Assembly (NCBI RefSeq): GCF_039793925.1
Contig: NZ_JBAMME010000017.1
Coordinates: forward strand, 4,495 to 68,494
Source: Thermogutta sp039793925
GTDB lineage: Bacteria > Planctomycetota > Planctomycetia > Pirellulales > Thermoguttaceae
Reading direction: 5' to 3'
DNA: 64,000 bases
Part shown: positions 53,830 through 64,000 of the stretch, one piece after another
Layout: every line of letters starts with the position of its first letter
How positions within the stretch are numbered: position 1 is the stretch's first letter
Program-made: the position numbers and the translations under genes
Notes under the pieces: model-generated
The model's input: the letters and a program-made list of their open reading frames with translations, nothing else
Told to the model about the DNA's origin: nothing
Databases searched by the model: none

Positions 53830-56800
53830 TTACGGCTTGGTGATGGTTTCGTCCAGATTCAGAAGCGCGTTGCATACCATCGTCCAGGCGGCCAGCTCTT
53901 GTGCGGGAAGCTGCTCGTCACGAGGCGACTCTCCCACCTGGAGAAGTTGTTCCGCAGCCGGTGGGTTCTTTTCGAAGTAATCCCGCTGCCACCGGTAAAG
54001 ATCTAAGAGCACAGCCAGTTCGCTCGGTTTGGGTTCGCGACATGTCACCAACTTGAAACCGTATTTCGCAGTGTCGCCGGGATCACTGTGTCCCTTACGC
54101 AGCAGGCGTTCCGCCATTTTTCGGGCGGCCTCTACATATTGCACGTCGTTCATCAAGTTGAGGGCTTGCAGCGGTGTGTTTGTTCGAGCCCGTCGCATCA
54201 CGCATGCTTCCCGATTGGGAGCGTCGAAGAGCACCAGTCCTGGTGGGGCCGAGGTTCTCTTCCAGAACGTGTACAAGCTCCGCCGGTAAAGCTTTTCGCC
54301 GTGATCCTGAACGAACCTCGCGGTGTTACTTGTCGTGTAACCGACCGCTTCCCAGAGTCCTTCCGGTTGATATGGCTTGACGCTTGGCCCACCGATTTTG
54401 TCCACCAGCAGCCCCGACACAAACAAAGCCGTATCGCGGATTTCCTCCGCATCTAGCCGAAACCGTGGTCCCCGGGCAAGCAGCCGATTTTCAGGATCTT
54501 TCGCCAGCAACTCGGGACGGGCGCGGGAACTCTGCCGGTACGTCGCCGAGGTCACCATCAACCGGAAGAGATGTTTCACATCCCAGCCGCTCTCGATGAA
54601 TTCCACCGCCAGCCAGTCCAGAAGCTCGGGATGGCTGGGGCGTTCCCCCTGGGTTCCGAAATCCTCGGAGGTCTTGACCAACCCCGTGCCGAAGATTTCC
54701 TGCCAGAACCGGTTGACCGCTACCCGGGCCGTCAGCGGATGGTTCGGCTGCACAAGCCAACGTGCCAGGCCCAATCGATTCGGTGGTGCATCAGGCGGCA
54801 GCGGCGGCAGCACGCTGGGAACCCCCGGTTCTACCTTCTCCCGTGGCTTCTCGTAGTCACCTCGCTCTAGAACGAATGCTTCCCGAGGTTGCGGCAGGTC
54901 GGCCGACACCAAACTCACCGCGATCTCGCTCTCCAAGTCCTTAAGCTGTTTTTCCACATCAGCCTGCCGGCCATGGAGCGGATCAAACACCGCTCGCGTC
55001 TCTTCATAAACAAACTCCACAAAATAATCTCGCAGTTTGGCTTGCTCTTCCGCAGTCCGCTGATCCGGCGGCTTTTTGAGGATTTCAGCCACGGGTTTCG
55101 GCCAGGTGTCCGGCTTGCCTTGCTTCACGACTGCTTCCCACCGTTTCAGACTGCGAAACTTTTCGCCCGGTTGAATGGCCGTCGTCACAATCCCCGCGGC
55201 GTCCCAGTAAACCGTTCCCCCATACTGCGTGAAGGCCCAACCGTTGATCTGTTTTCCAGCGTCCAACCCTACCTCTTTGACCGGCACCTCAAGGCGAACC
55301 CATTGTCCGACGGCTGGGAGATCGCCGATCCGTTTTCGGCTGGGAGTACCGCTTTGCCCCCACTCGATGAGGTCTTCACCCCAAAATGCCCGGTGTTCCC
55401 ACGAGCCGTCATTCCACTGGAGCATGATCTCCCGTGGTGGATTCTTGGGGTCCAAATAGACGTGCACGAACAACGTGTCGCCATCTGCCACAACCAGTGG
55501 TGGTGCGGCCTGGGTGAAGTAGTGCTGCGCGAGGCCTTCCGCCGTCCGCCGCATAATCTTTTTGCCCAAGAAAGCCCCCGGCTCAGCGGCCTCCACAAAT
55601 TCCCACGGATGTCCATCTGCCGACAACTGAGCTCCCGCGGGTACCTCATCATCAATCCACACGATCTCTTTTGGGCCCGGTGCAGCACCGGTTTCTGCCT
55701 CGCCGGGATCGTGGTAATCGACCTTAGCCAGCTCCTCGCGAATTTGCTTCTGGATGGCTGCGAGTTCCTCCTCCAGCGCCGCCTTCTTGGTTGCCTGCTC
55801 TGGCGTGGGGAGACTCACGATAGGCGGGGTCCGGTCGCTGTTTCCATCCATAGCCGGGTCAGCCATGCTGTAAAAATACGCGTACATGCGGTAGAAGTCT
55901 TTCTGCGTGATGGGATCATACTTGTGGTCATGGCACACCGCGCAACCCACTGTTAATCCCATGAAGGCTGTGCCCATCGTGCTCGTGCGGTCCACGGCAT
56001 ACCGGACGAGAAACTCCGCATCGATGGCCCCACCCTCACTGGTTGTGACATTGCACCGATTGAATCCCGACGCCACTTTTTGATCAAGCGTTGCATTAGG
56101 CAACAGGTCTCCCGCCAGTTGCTCAATGATAAACTGGTCGTAAGGCTTGTTCTCGTTGAAGGCTCTGATAACCCAATCGCGATAAGGCCACATCGAACGG
56201 TAATTGTCCAAGTGCAGTCCATGCGTATCGCCGTACCGGGCGACGTCCAGCCAATAGCGCGCCCGATGCTCTCCGTAATGAGGAGACGCCAGAAGCCGAT
56301 CGACAACTTTTTCATAGGCCTCGGGAGAATCGTCGTTAAGAAACTGATCCACCTCGTCCGGCGTGGGCGGAAGCCCTGTCAGATCGTACGTCACCCTGCG
56401 GAGAAGGGTGACCTTATCCGCGTCCTCGGAGGGTGCAAGCCCTTCTTTTTCCAGCCGGGCAAGAATGAACCGGTCAATGGGATTGCGACACCACCCCGGT
56501 CGGGATACATCGGGAAGGGGCGGTCGCTGCGGCGTCACAAAAGCCCAGTGCGGCTGCCATTTCGCCCCGCTGTCAATCCATCGACCGATCAGCTCAATTT
56601 GCTCCCGCGTCAGCTCCTTCCCGCTGCTCGGAGGTGGCATCCGCTCGTCGGGGTCCTGCGACGAAATCCGCCGAAACAGCTCGCTCTCATCCTTTTTCCC
56701 CGGAATGACTACCCCGGGTGAGTCGGACGAACCGAACACGCCCTCGGGAAGATCGAGCCTCAGATCAGCCTGCCGGGCCGCTGCATCCGGCCCATGACAC

Positions 56801-57081
56801 GCGAAACAGTTATCCGAAAGAATCGGTCGGACCTGGCGGTCGAAATCCACCACTCCAGGGTCACCGCCCAAAAGGCGTCCCCCTCCCACCAGAACCGTTA
56901 CCAAGAAAAGACCTCCCTGGAGGATCAACCAGACTCCGGCGAGACGTGCTGCAGGGCTTCCGGAACCACCTCCGGCTCGCTCCGCCGGTGCAACGTCGGC
57001 CCAGTTAGGCAACCCTTGCACCCCACGATCGGTCCCACAATGCCGTGGCGTGAAGGAAAACAAGCACGAGGCGGGCAACAT
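53830..57081 (-). CDS. PSCyt1-DUF1549-DUF1553 (planctomycete cytochrome C-type) protein
   Basis: About 1,083 residues. A hydrophobic export segment (AGVWLILQGGLFLVTVLVGG) is followed by the PSCyt1 domain with one haem-c motif (FDRQVRPILSDNCFACHGPDAAARQADLRLDL). Then DUF1549/PSCyt2 (NPIDRFILARLEKEGLAPSEDADKVTLLRRVTYDLTGLPPTPDEV ... RYGDTHGLHLDNYRSMWPYRDWVI ... CAVCHDHKYDPITQKDFY, a second CxxCH), a variable middle domain, and the C-terminal DUF1553/PSD1 (WLVQPNHPLTARVAVNRFWQEIFGTGLVKTSEDFGTQGERPSHPELLDWLA ... LLVDKIGGPSVKPYQPEGLWEAV ... ALNLMNDVQYVEAARKMAERLL). The start is uncertain; ATG 57081 seems more likely than 57192. Confidence 0.92.
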   Translation of the reverse strand: MLPASCLFSFTPRHCGTDRGVQGLPNWADVAPAERAGGGSGSPAARLAGVWLILQGGLFLVTVLVGGGRLLGGDPGVVDFDRQVRPILSDNCFACHGPDAAARQADLRLDLPEGVFGSSDSPGVVIPGKKDESELFRRISSQDPDERMPPPSSGKELTREQIELIGRWIDSGAKWQPHWAFVTPQRPPLPDVSRPGWCRNPIDRFILARLEKEGLAPSEDADKVTLLRRVTYDLTGLPPTPDEVDQFLNDDSPEAYEKVVDRLLASPHYGEHRARYWLDVARYGDTHGLHLDNYRSMWPYRDWVIRAFNENKPYDQFIIEQLAGDLLPNATLDQKVASGFNRCNVTTSEGGAIDAEFLVRYAVDRTSTMGTAFMGLTVGCAVCHDHKYDPITQKDFYRMYAYFYSMADPAMDGNSDRTPPIVSLPTPEQATKKAALEEELAAIQKQIREELAKVDYHDPGEAETGAAPGPKEIVWIDDEVPAGAQLSADGHPWEFVEAAEPGAFLGKKIMRRTAEGLAQHYFTQAAPPLVVADGDTLFVHVYLDPKNPPREIMLQWNDGSWEHRAFWGEDLIEWGQSGTPSRKRIGDLPAVGQWVRLEVPVKEVGLDAGKQINGWAFTQYGGTVYWDAAGIVTTAIQPGEKFRSLKRWEAVVKQGKPDTWPKPVAEILKKPPDQRTAEEQAKLRDYFVEFVYEETRAVFDPLHGRQADVEKQLKDLESEIAVSLVSADLPQPREAFVLERGDYEKPREKVEPGVPSVLPPLPPDAPPNRLGLARWLVQPNHPLTARVAVNRFWQEIFGTGLVKTSEDFGTQGERPSHPELLDWLAVEFIESGWDVKHLFRLMVTSATYRQSSRARPELLAKDPENRLLARGPRFRLDAEEIRDTALFVSGLLVDKIGGPSVKPYQPEGLWEAVGYTTSNTARFVQDHGEKLYRRSLYTFWKRTSAPPGLVLFDAPNREACVMRRARTNTPLQALNLMNDVQYVEAARKMAERLLRKGHSDPGDTAKYGFKLVTCREPKPSELAVLLDLYRWQRDYFEKNPPAAEQLLQVGESPRDEQLPAQELAAWTMVCNALLNLDETITKP

Positions 57082-57204
57082 AGGGCAGGCCTTCTCGGGT
57101 TGAGGACGGAATATTTTAGTCTGGCCGAATTGTACATAAACACCCGCCCACCCGTCAACCAACCCGCAACTACCCCCTCTCGAGATGTACAAGCAAATCC
57201 CGAC

Positions 57205-57966
57205 CTAAAATGCCAGGCTCATTCCATCTTCCGCCACGGTCACACTGGGAAACACAGCCCGGACCTCCATGATCCTGACCGGATCGGAATCCTCGCTTAT
57301 AGGATTCACATGCACGAGGAGCAACCTCTTCGCTCGACAGTCCCGTGCCACCTCAGCGGCCTGCACAGACGAAACATGTCCCGTCTGCAATGCCAGATCT
57401 TCATAGCCAGGCGGAAAATATGCCTCGTGGATCAGGATATCCACTCCCGTGATCCTTTGTGCGTATGTCGGGCGGGCGGCCGTTGTCGTGTCGGTGACAT
57501 AAGCCAGCGACCGGCCCTGAAAATCAAACCGATACCCCTGCGCACCCCCGGGATGGCTCAGCGGAAAACTTGTGACCGTGAACTCCCCGACCTCCCGCTC
57601 ACTCGCCACTGTAACCTTTTCCCCAGGCAGGATGAGCGCGAACTCGTATGGAGGCATCTTGGGGAACAGCGGCTCCGAAAACAGGTGCCGTTTCACCGCT
57701 TCGATGGTCTTGTCACTTCCCCAAACCGTGATTGGACCGACCGATCGATCTCGCACGAGGCTCCAGTAATAGGTCAATCCAATAATGTGATCTAGGTGGG
57801 CGTGCGTTAAAAAAATGTGCCATGGGCGTTCGTCCAGAAACCGGCCCACACGGAAAAAGCCCGTTCCGGCATCCAGTATCACGCCGGCCTCGGGAATGAC
57901 ATGACACAAAGTATGGCGCCGTTCACTGGGGTGATAACCGCCGCTGCCAAGCACGATCAGTCGCAT
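57205..57966 (-). CDS. MBL-fold metal-dependent hydrolase (RNase Z-like)
   Basis: A 253-residue beta-lactamase-fold hydrolase. Metal ligands: THAHLDH (HxHxDH, about residues 65-71), SHPGG His (about 147), VTDTT Asp (about 166) and HVN His near residue 226. The start MRLIVLGSGGYHPSERRHT matches ribonuclease Z and cyclic-phosphodiesterase-like enzymes, but the RNase Z exosite arm is absent. It could therefore act on RNA ends, cyclic nucleotides or another phosphodiester. GAGAAAGG lies upstream of the ATG at 57966, and the longer ORF start is unlikely. Confidence 0.88.
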   Translation of the reverse strand: MRLIVLGSGGYHPSERRHTLCHVIPEAGVILDAGTGFFRVGRFLDERPWHIFLTHAHLDHIIGLTYYWSLVRDRSVGPITVWGSDKTIEAVKRHLFSEPLFPKMPPYEFALILPGEKVTVASEREVGEFTVTSFPLSHPGGAQGYRFDFQGRSLAYVTDTTTAARPTYAQRITGVDILIHEAYFPPGYEDLALQTGHVSSVQAAEVARDCRAKRLLLVHVNPISEDSDPVRIMEVRAVFPSVTVAEDGMSLAF

Positions 57967-58345
57967 AGACCGCACCTTTCTCAGTTCGTTCCTAACCGCG
58001 TTTGGGGTTATTCCCCGAAGTGCGTCCACGATTTTCTATGGGAACTTTCTGCCCCGATGTGATTTTGCCGCAATCCCCTCATTAAACACCACTCGCGGAC
58101 GGCGTCAAACAAGCGGGGTGCGAAGATCGATCTTAGTTCGGCAAGCGCATCGAGTATGAGACAGAGCCCCGGGGCCGCGTCAACCGTTTGTGGAAGAAGG
58201 CGCACTGGAGGTTTGAGGAACTGACCGGACCGCACAGAGCAAATATCGCAGCGACGGTGATCACCCGCTATAATCAGTAGGGAAAGATCAGTGATAACGA
58301 CGTTAGCAAATAAAGGGACCTAGCTAATCCCGCCGTTGTGGTGGT
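57967..58345. other. Intergenic region, 379 bases
   Basis: It lies between the MBL-fold gene (minus) and the tRNA gene (plus). It probably has promoters for both. I see no ORF with family features and no repeat. Confidence 0.4.
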
Positions 58346-58418
58346 GGGCCCGTAGCTCAGCGGTGAGAGCAGGGGACTCATAATCCCTTGGTCGGGGGTT
58401 CGAATCCCTCCGGGCCTA
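58346..58418 (+). tRNA. tRNA with CAU anticodon, most like tRNA-Ile2
   Basis: A complete cloverleaf: acceptor GGGCCCG/CGGGCCT, D stem GCTC/GAGC, anticodon stem GGGGA/TCCCT with loop CTCATAA (anticodon CAT at 58379-58381), T stem GGGGG/CCCTC with loop TTCGAAT, discriminator A, no encoded CCA. The run CTCATAATCCCTTGGTC is like that of bacterial tRNA-Ile(CAU), where TilS changes the wobble C to lysidine so that AUA is read, more than that of elongator tRNA-Met. Initiator features (three G-C pairs, unpaired 1:72) are not met. A strong terminator follows and decayed accessory genes lie downstream. Confidence 0.93.
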
Positions 58419-58435
58419 ATGACACAGTAGGATAG

Positions 58436-58483
58436 AAAACCCCGTGATTTCCCACGTAAGTGATGGGTTTCACGGGGTTTTTG
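58436..58483 (+). terminator. Rho-independent terminator after the tRNA
   Basis: A 12-bp stem AAAACCCCGTGA/TCACGGGGTTTT with an inner CCCA/TGGG pairing in the 22-nt loop, ending in TTTTT. It lies 17 bases after the tRNA. Confidence 0.9.
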
Positions 58484-58711
58484 CTTGCGCCATAATGTTG
58501 TGTCAAGAACAACTTGCATGCAAGTTAGAGACAGAAAAAAACCTCTTACAGGCCCAGTTTGGTGCAACCATAGGTGCAACCAAAGCGGGAAGGTAGGGCA
58601 CTATTTCGTGTCCCATCAGGGTACGTGTTTCTCTGAAGAGCATACCGAACGGGCTTGGCGTGCGGGGATCCGGCCTGGTGCGCCCCGACAAAATCTTACA
58701 AAATCTTACAC
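58484..58711. other. Gene-poor island edge with two short tandem duplications
   Basis: No intact gene. It contains a 12-bp near-exact tandem repeat (58561-58584, unit GGTGCAACCATA, last copy with one change) and an exact 10-bp tandem repeat ACAAAATCTT (58688-58707). The minus-strand peptide around VAPMVAPNWACKRFF may be the end of a lost integrase, but I cannot confirm this. Confidence 0.5.
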
Positions 58712-58831
58712 CTAAGCAAATAACGTCCCACACTGTGGGCAGCGCCACTCGCTCCATCTATCGAAGTCCACCAGAACCACGACGCGGAAGCCGCACTGCT
58801 TTGCCTCACCCTCACGCGAGCCACCGCCCAT
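58712..58831 (-). CDS. Possible 39-residue zinc-ribbon protein or fragment
   Basis: An ATG-started ORF of 39 residues ending in RVVVLVDFDRWSEWRCPQCGTLFA. The C-terminal CPQC and hydrophobic pattern look like half a zinc ribbon. It overlaps the end of the Toprim-like pseudogene on the same strand. It may be a true small gene of the island or only the surviving tail of a larger one. Confidence 0.35.
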   Translation of the reverse strand: MGGGSREGEAKQCGFRVVVLVDFDRWSEWRCPQCGTLFA

Positions 58832-59274
58832 CGTCGTCAGCAGCGTCGGCGGCCTTTTCCCCTTCACAGACTACCACCGGAACGTCATCGGGGGCGGCAG
58901 CAATTCCGGGAGCCTATAGAGGATTCTCGGGGCCGGCAACGCCCCGTGTTTCCAACCGGCGGGGGTTTTGTGCACCGGGCGGATTCCCTTGCCCTCGGGA
59001 CGGTTCCAGCGGGCCACAACGGTATTAAGTTGGTATTAAGTTCGTTGCTGGCGTTGCGATACTCCCCCTTGAAATCGAGCTTTCGAGGCTCGTACATCAG
59101 CGATGCTTCCTCGTCGGTACTGTACTTTTGATCATTAGTGGATTCACCCTTCCATCGAACAACCGAAGACCGCCGCGACCTGCGGACGGTGAATAGCCGG
59201 GGTTGGGGAATGGGTGGCGAACTGGTTTTGCGGGACGGTTTTGCTCTGGTTTTGCGAGGCGGTTTTTGTGCCAT
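58812..59274 (-). pseudogene. Toprim/primase-like island gene, frameshifted and truncated
   Basis: Minus-strand remnant. From ATG 59274 a basic N-terminus (QKPPRKTRAKPSRKT) leads to MYEPRKLDFKGEYRNASNELNT. An exact 11-bp tandem duplication then shifts the frame. In the new frame the sequence reads VVARWNRPEGKGIRP, VHKTPAGWKHGALPAPR, ILYRLPELLPP and, after another shift in a C run near 58890, DDVPVVVCEGEKAADAAD before a stop. The YRLPELL and V-x-EGEKAADAA motifs are those that open the Toprim domain of phage- and island-type primase/helicase-loader proteins. The catalytic DxD part is missing. The gene is non-functional as it stands. Confidence 0.65.
59021..59042. repeat. Exact 11-bp tandem duplication
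   Basis: GGTATTAAGTT occurs twice in direct succession. It lies inside the Toprim-like remnant. Removing one copy restores the frame across N-E-L-N-T-V-V-A-R-W-N, so the duplication is the inactivating mutation there. Confidence 0.9.
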
Positions 59275-59610
59275 TGGGGCACGAGAAATTGCGCGAAAAT
59301 CCGAAACGCTACGCAACGGCGTGCGCTGCCGTGGCATTCTATGGAGCGGGGAAAATTGATTGGCCATTTTCGGCAAAGGTCGCGCGGCTCGGTTCGCGTT
59401 ACACTGGCGATAACCGCTGGGATTTTTGCTCCCTATCCACTCTTGACTGTCGGACAGTGGCAGACAAAGATGGACACAGTTGGAAAGGGGTAGAGGGTGG
59501 CTTGCCGCCGCGTAGCTAAGCCGTCTGCAACCGGACTAGTCCGCTGAGAAAAAGAGAACGCTGCCAAATTGTAACGTGGACTCAATGTTGGGCCTCAGGG
59601 AACGTACCAT
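59275..59610. other. Non-coding stretch between two pseudogenes, 336 bases
   Basis: It lies between the start of the minus-strand Toprim remnant and the start of the plus-strand methylase remnant and probably held their promoters. No RNA gene or hairpin repeat is visible. Overlapping short ORFs on the plus strand lack family features. Confidence 0.45.
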
Positions 59611-59785
59611 ATGCCACGAGGAAGGAAACAACGGCAGCCCCGTTCCGAATCATGTGCGCGATTTCCGCCATGCACAGGCCCGACGCAAGAACAATCCCGC
59701 AGCCGGCATCGCACCCACCTACGAAGTGCCACAGCGCCAGACCACTCGCTACGCCTACGACCCCTACCTGGACCCGCAGCTGAGC

Positions 59786-59813
59786 TTCGATGGACAGAAT
59801 TCGATGGACAGAA
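59786..59813. repeat. Exact 14-bp tandem duplication
   Basis: TTCGATGGACAGAA occurs twice in direct succession inside the methylase remnant. Deleting one copy joins L-S-F-D-G-Q to K-L-R-D-E-L in one frame, so this event caused the frameshift. Confidence 0.95.
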
Positions 59814-60190
59814 GCTGCGCGATGAGCTGGTCGACGTCATCGAGCGGGGGCTGGCCGCTCAGACCCTAGAGGAAGCGAAGGCAGCCCTGGCCACTCTCAA
59901 GAGAGCCCAGGAGCCCGTGCTTGTCTGGGCGGGCAAAGCGGAGCACACCTCCTTTGAGGTGGACCTTGTCTCGCTCCCCATCCACGAGCGGATCTCAACA
60001 AAGGCGATCCTGAATGCCGTCCGCCGACTGCAGCCGATCCAGCCCGATCTCTTCGGCGAGACGCCAATGCCCGCCGACCAGCAGATTGAATTCTACAGCC
60101 ACGAGGTGGGCTGGGCGAACCGCCTGATCCTGGGCGATTCACTTTTGATGATGAACTCGTTCTTGTCCTCAAGTTTCAAGGGCAGGTGTA

Positions 60191-63537
<3,347 letters not shown>

Positions 63538-63541
<4 letters not shown>

Positions 63542-64000
63542 AAGACATGAAAGAATGGAAGCTCAAAGCCCTGACCGATATATGGACCGGGGATGCCGAC
63601 CAAAGCGGCGACCGTCTTATCCCTACCGGACTAATCGGGTCCATCCGATGGTGGTTCGAGGTGCTGGTGCGGGGCTTGGGAGGCAAGGCGTGCGATCCTG
63701 CGGCTCCCCCTGTTCGGTGCCCCGACAGAGAAGGGAAACACTGTGTTGTCTGCGAACTCTTCGGCTGCACCGGCTGGGCGCGGAAGTTTCGGTTGATGGT
63801 TCTGGCAGAAAACGGCCAAGTCATTCAGAACCTGATGGTTCTGGGAGAAAACGGCCAAGCCATTCAGAACCAGATTCAAGCCGGCCAGATCTTCACTCTT
63901 CGCTTTCTGCCCCTGCGCCCTATTCGGGACGAAGAGTGGTGTCTGCTGGATGCCACCCTGCGCCTGATCGCCGACTACGGCGCCATTGGGGGAAAAACGG
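63538..64000 (+). CDS. cmr1: Type III-B CRISPR-Cas RAMP protein Cmr1 (3' end outside window)
   Basis: An open frame of 154 codons to the window edge. The Cmr1 start is clear: WKLKALTDIWTGDADQSGD, then IPTGLIGSIRWWFEVLVRGLGGKACDP, CPDREGKHCVVCELFGCTGWARKFRL, LRFLPLRPIRDEEWCLLDATLRLIADYGAIGGKT. Cmr1 is a double-RRM RAMP protein at the head of the Cmr complex, binding near the 3' end of the crRNA-target duplex in RNA-guided interference. The ATG overlaps the helicase stop (ATGA) with GGAGG upstream, so translation is coupled. Residues about 86-111 contain a 13-residue tandem duplication (LMVLAENGQVIQN, LMVLGENGQAIQN). The cas10/cmr2 and other genes would lie further right. Confidence 0.92.
63793..63870 (+). 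repeat. 39-bp in-frame tandem duplication in cmr1
   Basis: Two units of 39 bases (63793-63831 and 63832-63870) that differ at a few bases (LMVLAENGQVIQN / LMVLGENGQAIQN). It adds 13 residues to an early loop of Cmr1 and keeps the frame. Confidence 0.9.

Noticed and set aside
58346..58418. Initiator tRNA-Met
   Set aside because: Base pair 1:72 is G-U rather than a mismatch, and the anticodon stem has no three consecutive G-C pairs next to the loop.
58274..58579. Minus-strand ORF of about 100 codons containing G-G-I-R-T-P-D-Q-G-I-M-S-P-L-L
   Set aside because: This is antisense translation of the tRNA gene and its terminator, a well-known false ORF.
58503..58757. Possible tyrosine-recombinase tail (V-A-P-M-V-A-P-N-W-A-C)
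   Set aside because: No catalytic R-H-R-Y residues are visible and part of the peptide is encoded by a 12-bp tandem repeat. The resemblance is too weak to call.

Overview
The window looks like chromosomal DNA of a planctomycete. The main evidence is a set of gene types typical of that phylum: a DUF1501 protein beside a PSCyt1/DUF1549/DUF1553 cytochrome-like protein (52297-57081), a DUF1080 protein, a TAT-exported Gfo/Idh/MocA oxidoreductase, a membrane-anchored squalene-cyclase-repeat protein, and a long type II/IV pilus-like locus with five pseudopilins and one giant partner. Base composition is moderately GC-rich. Two runs of ten N (3817-3826 and 15711-15720) show that this is a draft or metagenome assembly. 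A Pirellulales-type, possibly thermophilic relative is a guess from gene content, not a demonstrated placement.

Layout. 1-15 kb: mixed housekeeping and envelope genes, namely a partial squalene-cyclase-like protein, TPR proteins, a secreted HExxH metalloprotease with a lectin-like tail, a lone pseudopilin, a MetE-C-like methyltransferase, metG, an RsbW-type anti-sigma kinase with an overlapping PAS-like ORF, a DUF2157 membrane protein, recJ and rpmG. 15.4-32.2 kb: a same-strand pilus/secretion locus with two GspE/PilB ATPases, PilT, GspF/PilC, four minor pseudopilins whose ends overlap or abut, and a 1,802-residue protein with a class-III-like N-terminal anchor. scpB follows. 33-38 kb: a coiled-coil protein, a Gfo/Idh/MocA oxidoreductase, a membrane protein and a HEAT-repeat protein. 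38.3-41.4 kb: a feoA-feoB-Cys-rich protein iron(II) uptake cluster with a Fur-like palindrome upstream. 42-58 kb: ffh, a possible structured RNA, a secreted lectin-fold protein, hypE, ilvC-ilvN, DUF1080, an O-antigen-ligase/TPR protein, the DUF1501-PSCyt1 pair and an MBL-fold hydrolase.

The right end (58.3-64 kb) is different. A tRNA with a CAU anticodon, most like tRNA-Ile2, is followed by a strong terminator and then by decayed accessory DNA. This holds a broken Toprim/primase-like gene and a broken, truncated DNA methylase, each disrupted by a short exact tandem duplication (11 bp and 14 bp). Next comes an intact SNF2-type helicase with a DUF3883-like tail, translationally coupled (ATGA) to the start of cmr1, the first visible gene of a type III-B CRISPR-Cas locus that continues beyond the window. 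This chimeric defence-island junction is the most interesting part of the window.

A family of small hairpins is scattered through the intergenic DNA from 15 to 50 kb. Their loops and CTCCG flank are conserved while their stems change in a compensatory way. They behave like REP elements and explain most of the otherwise empty intergenic sequence at 15.1, 46.5, 48.5 and 49.7 kb.
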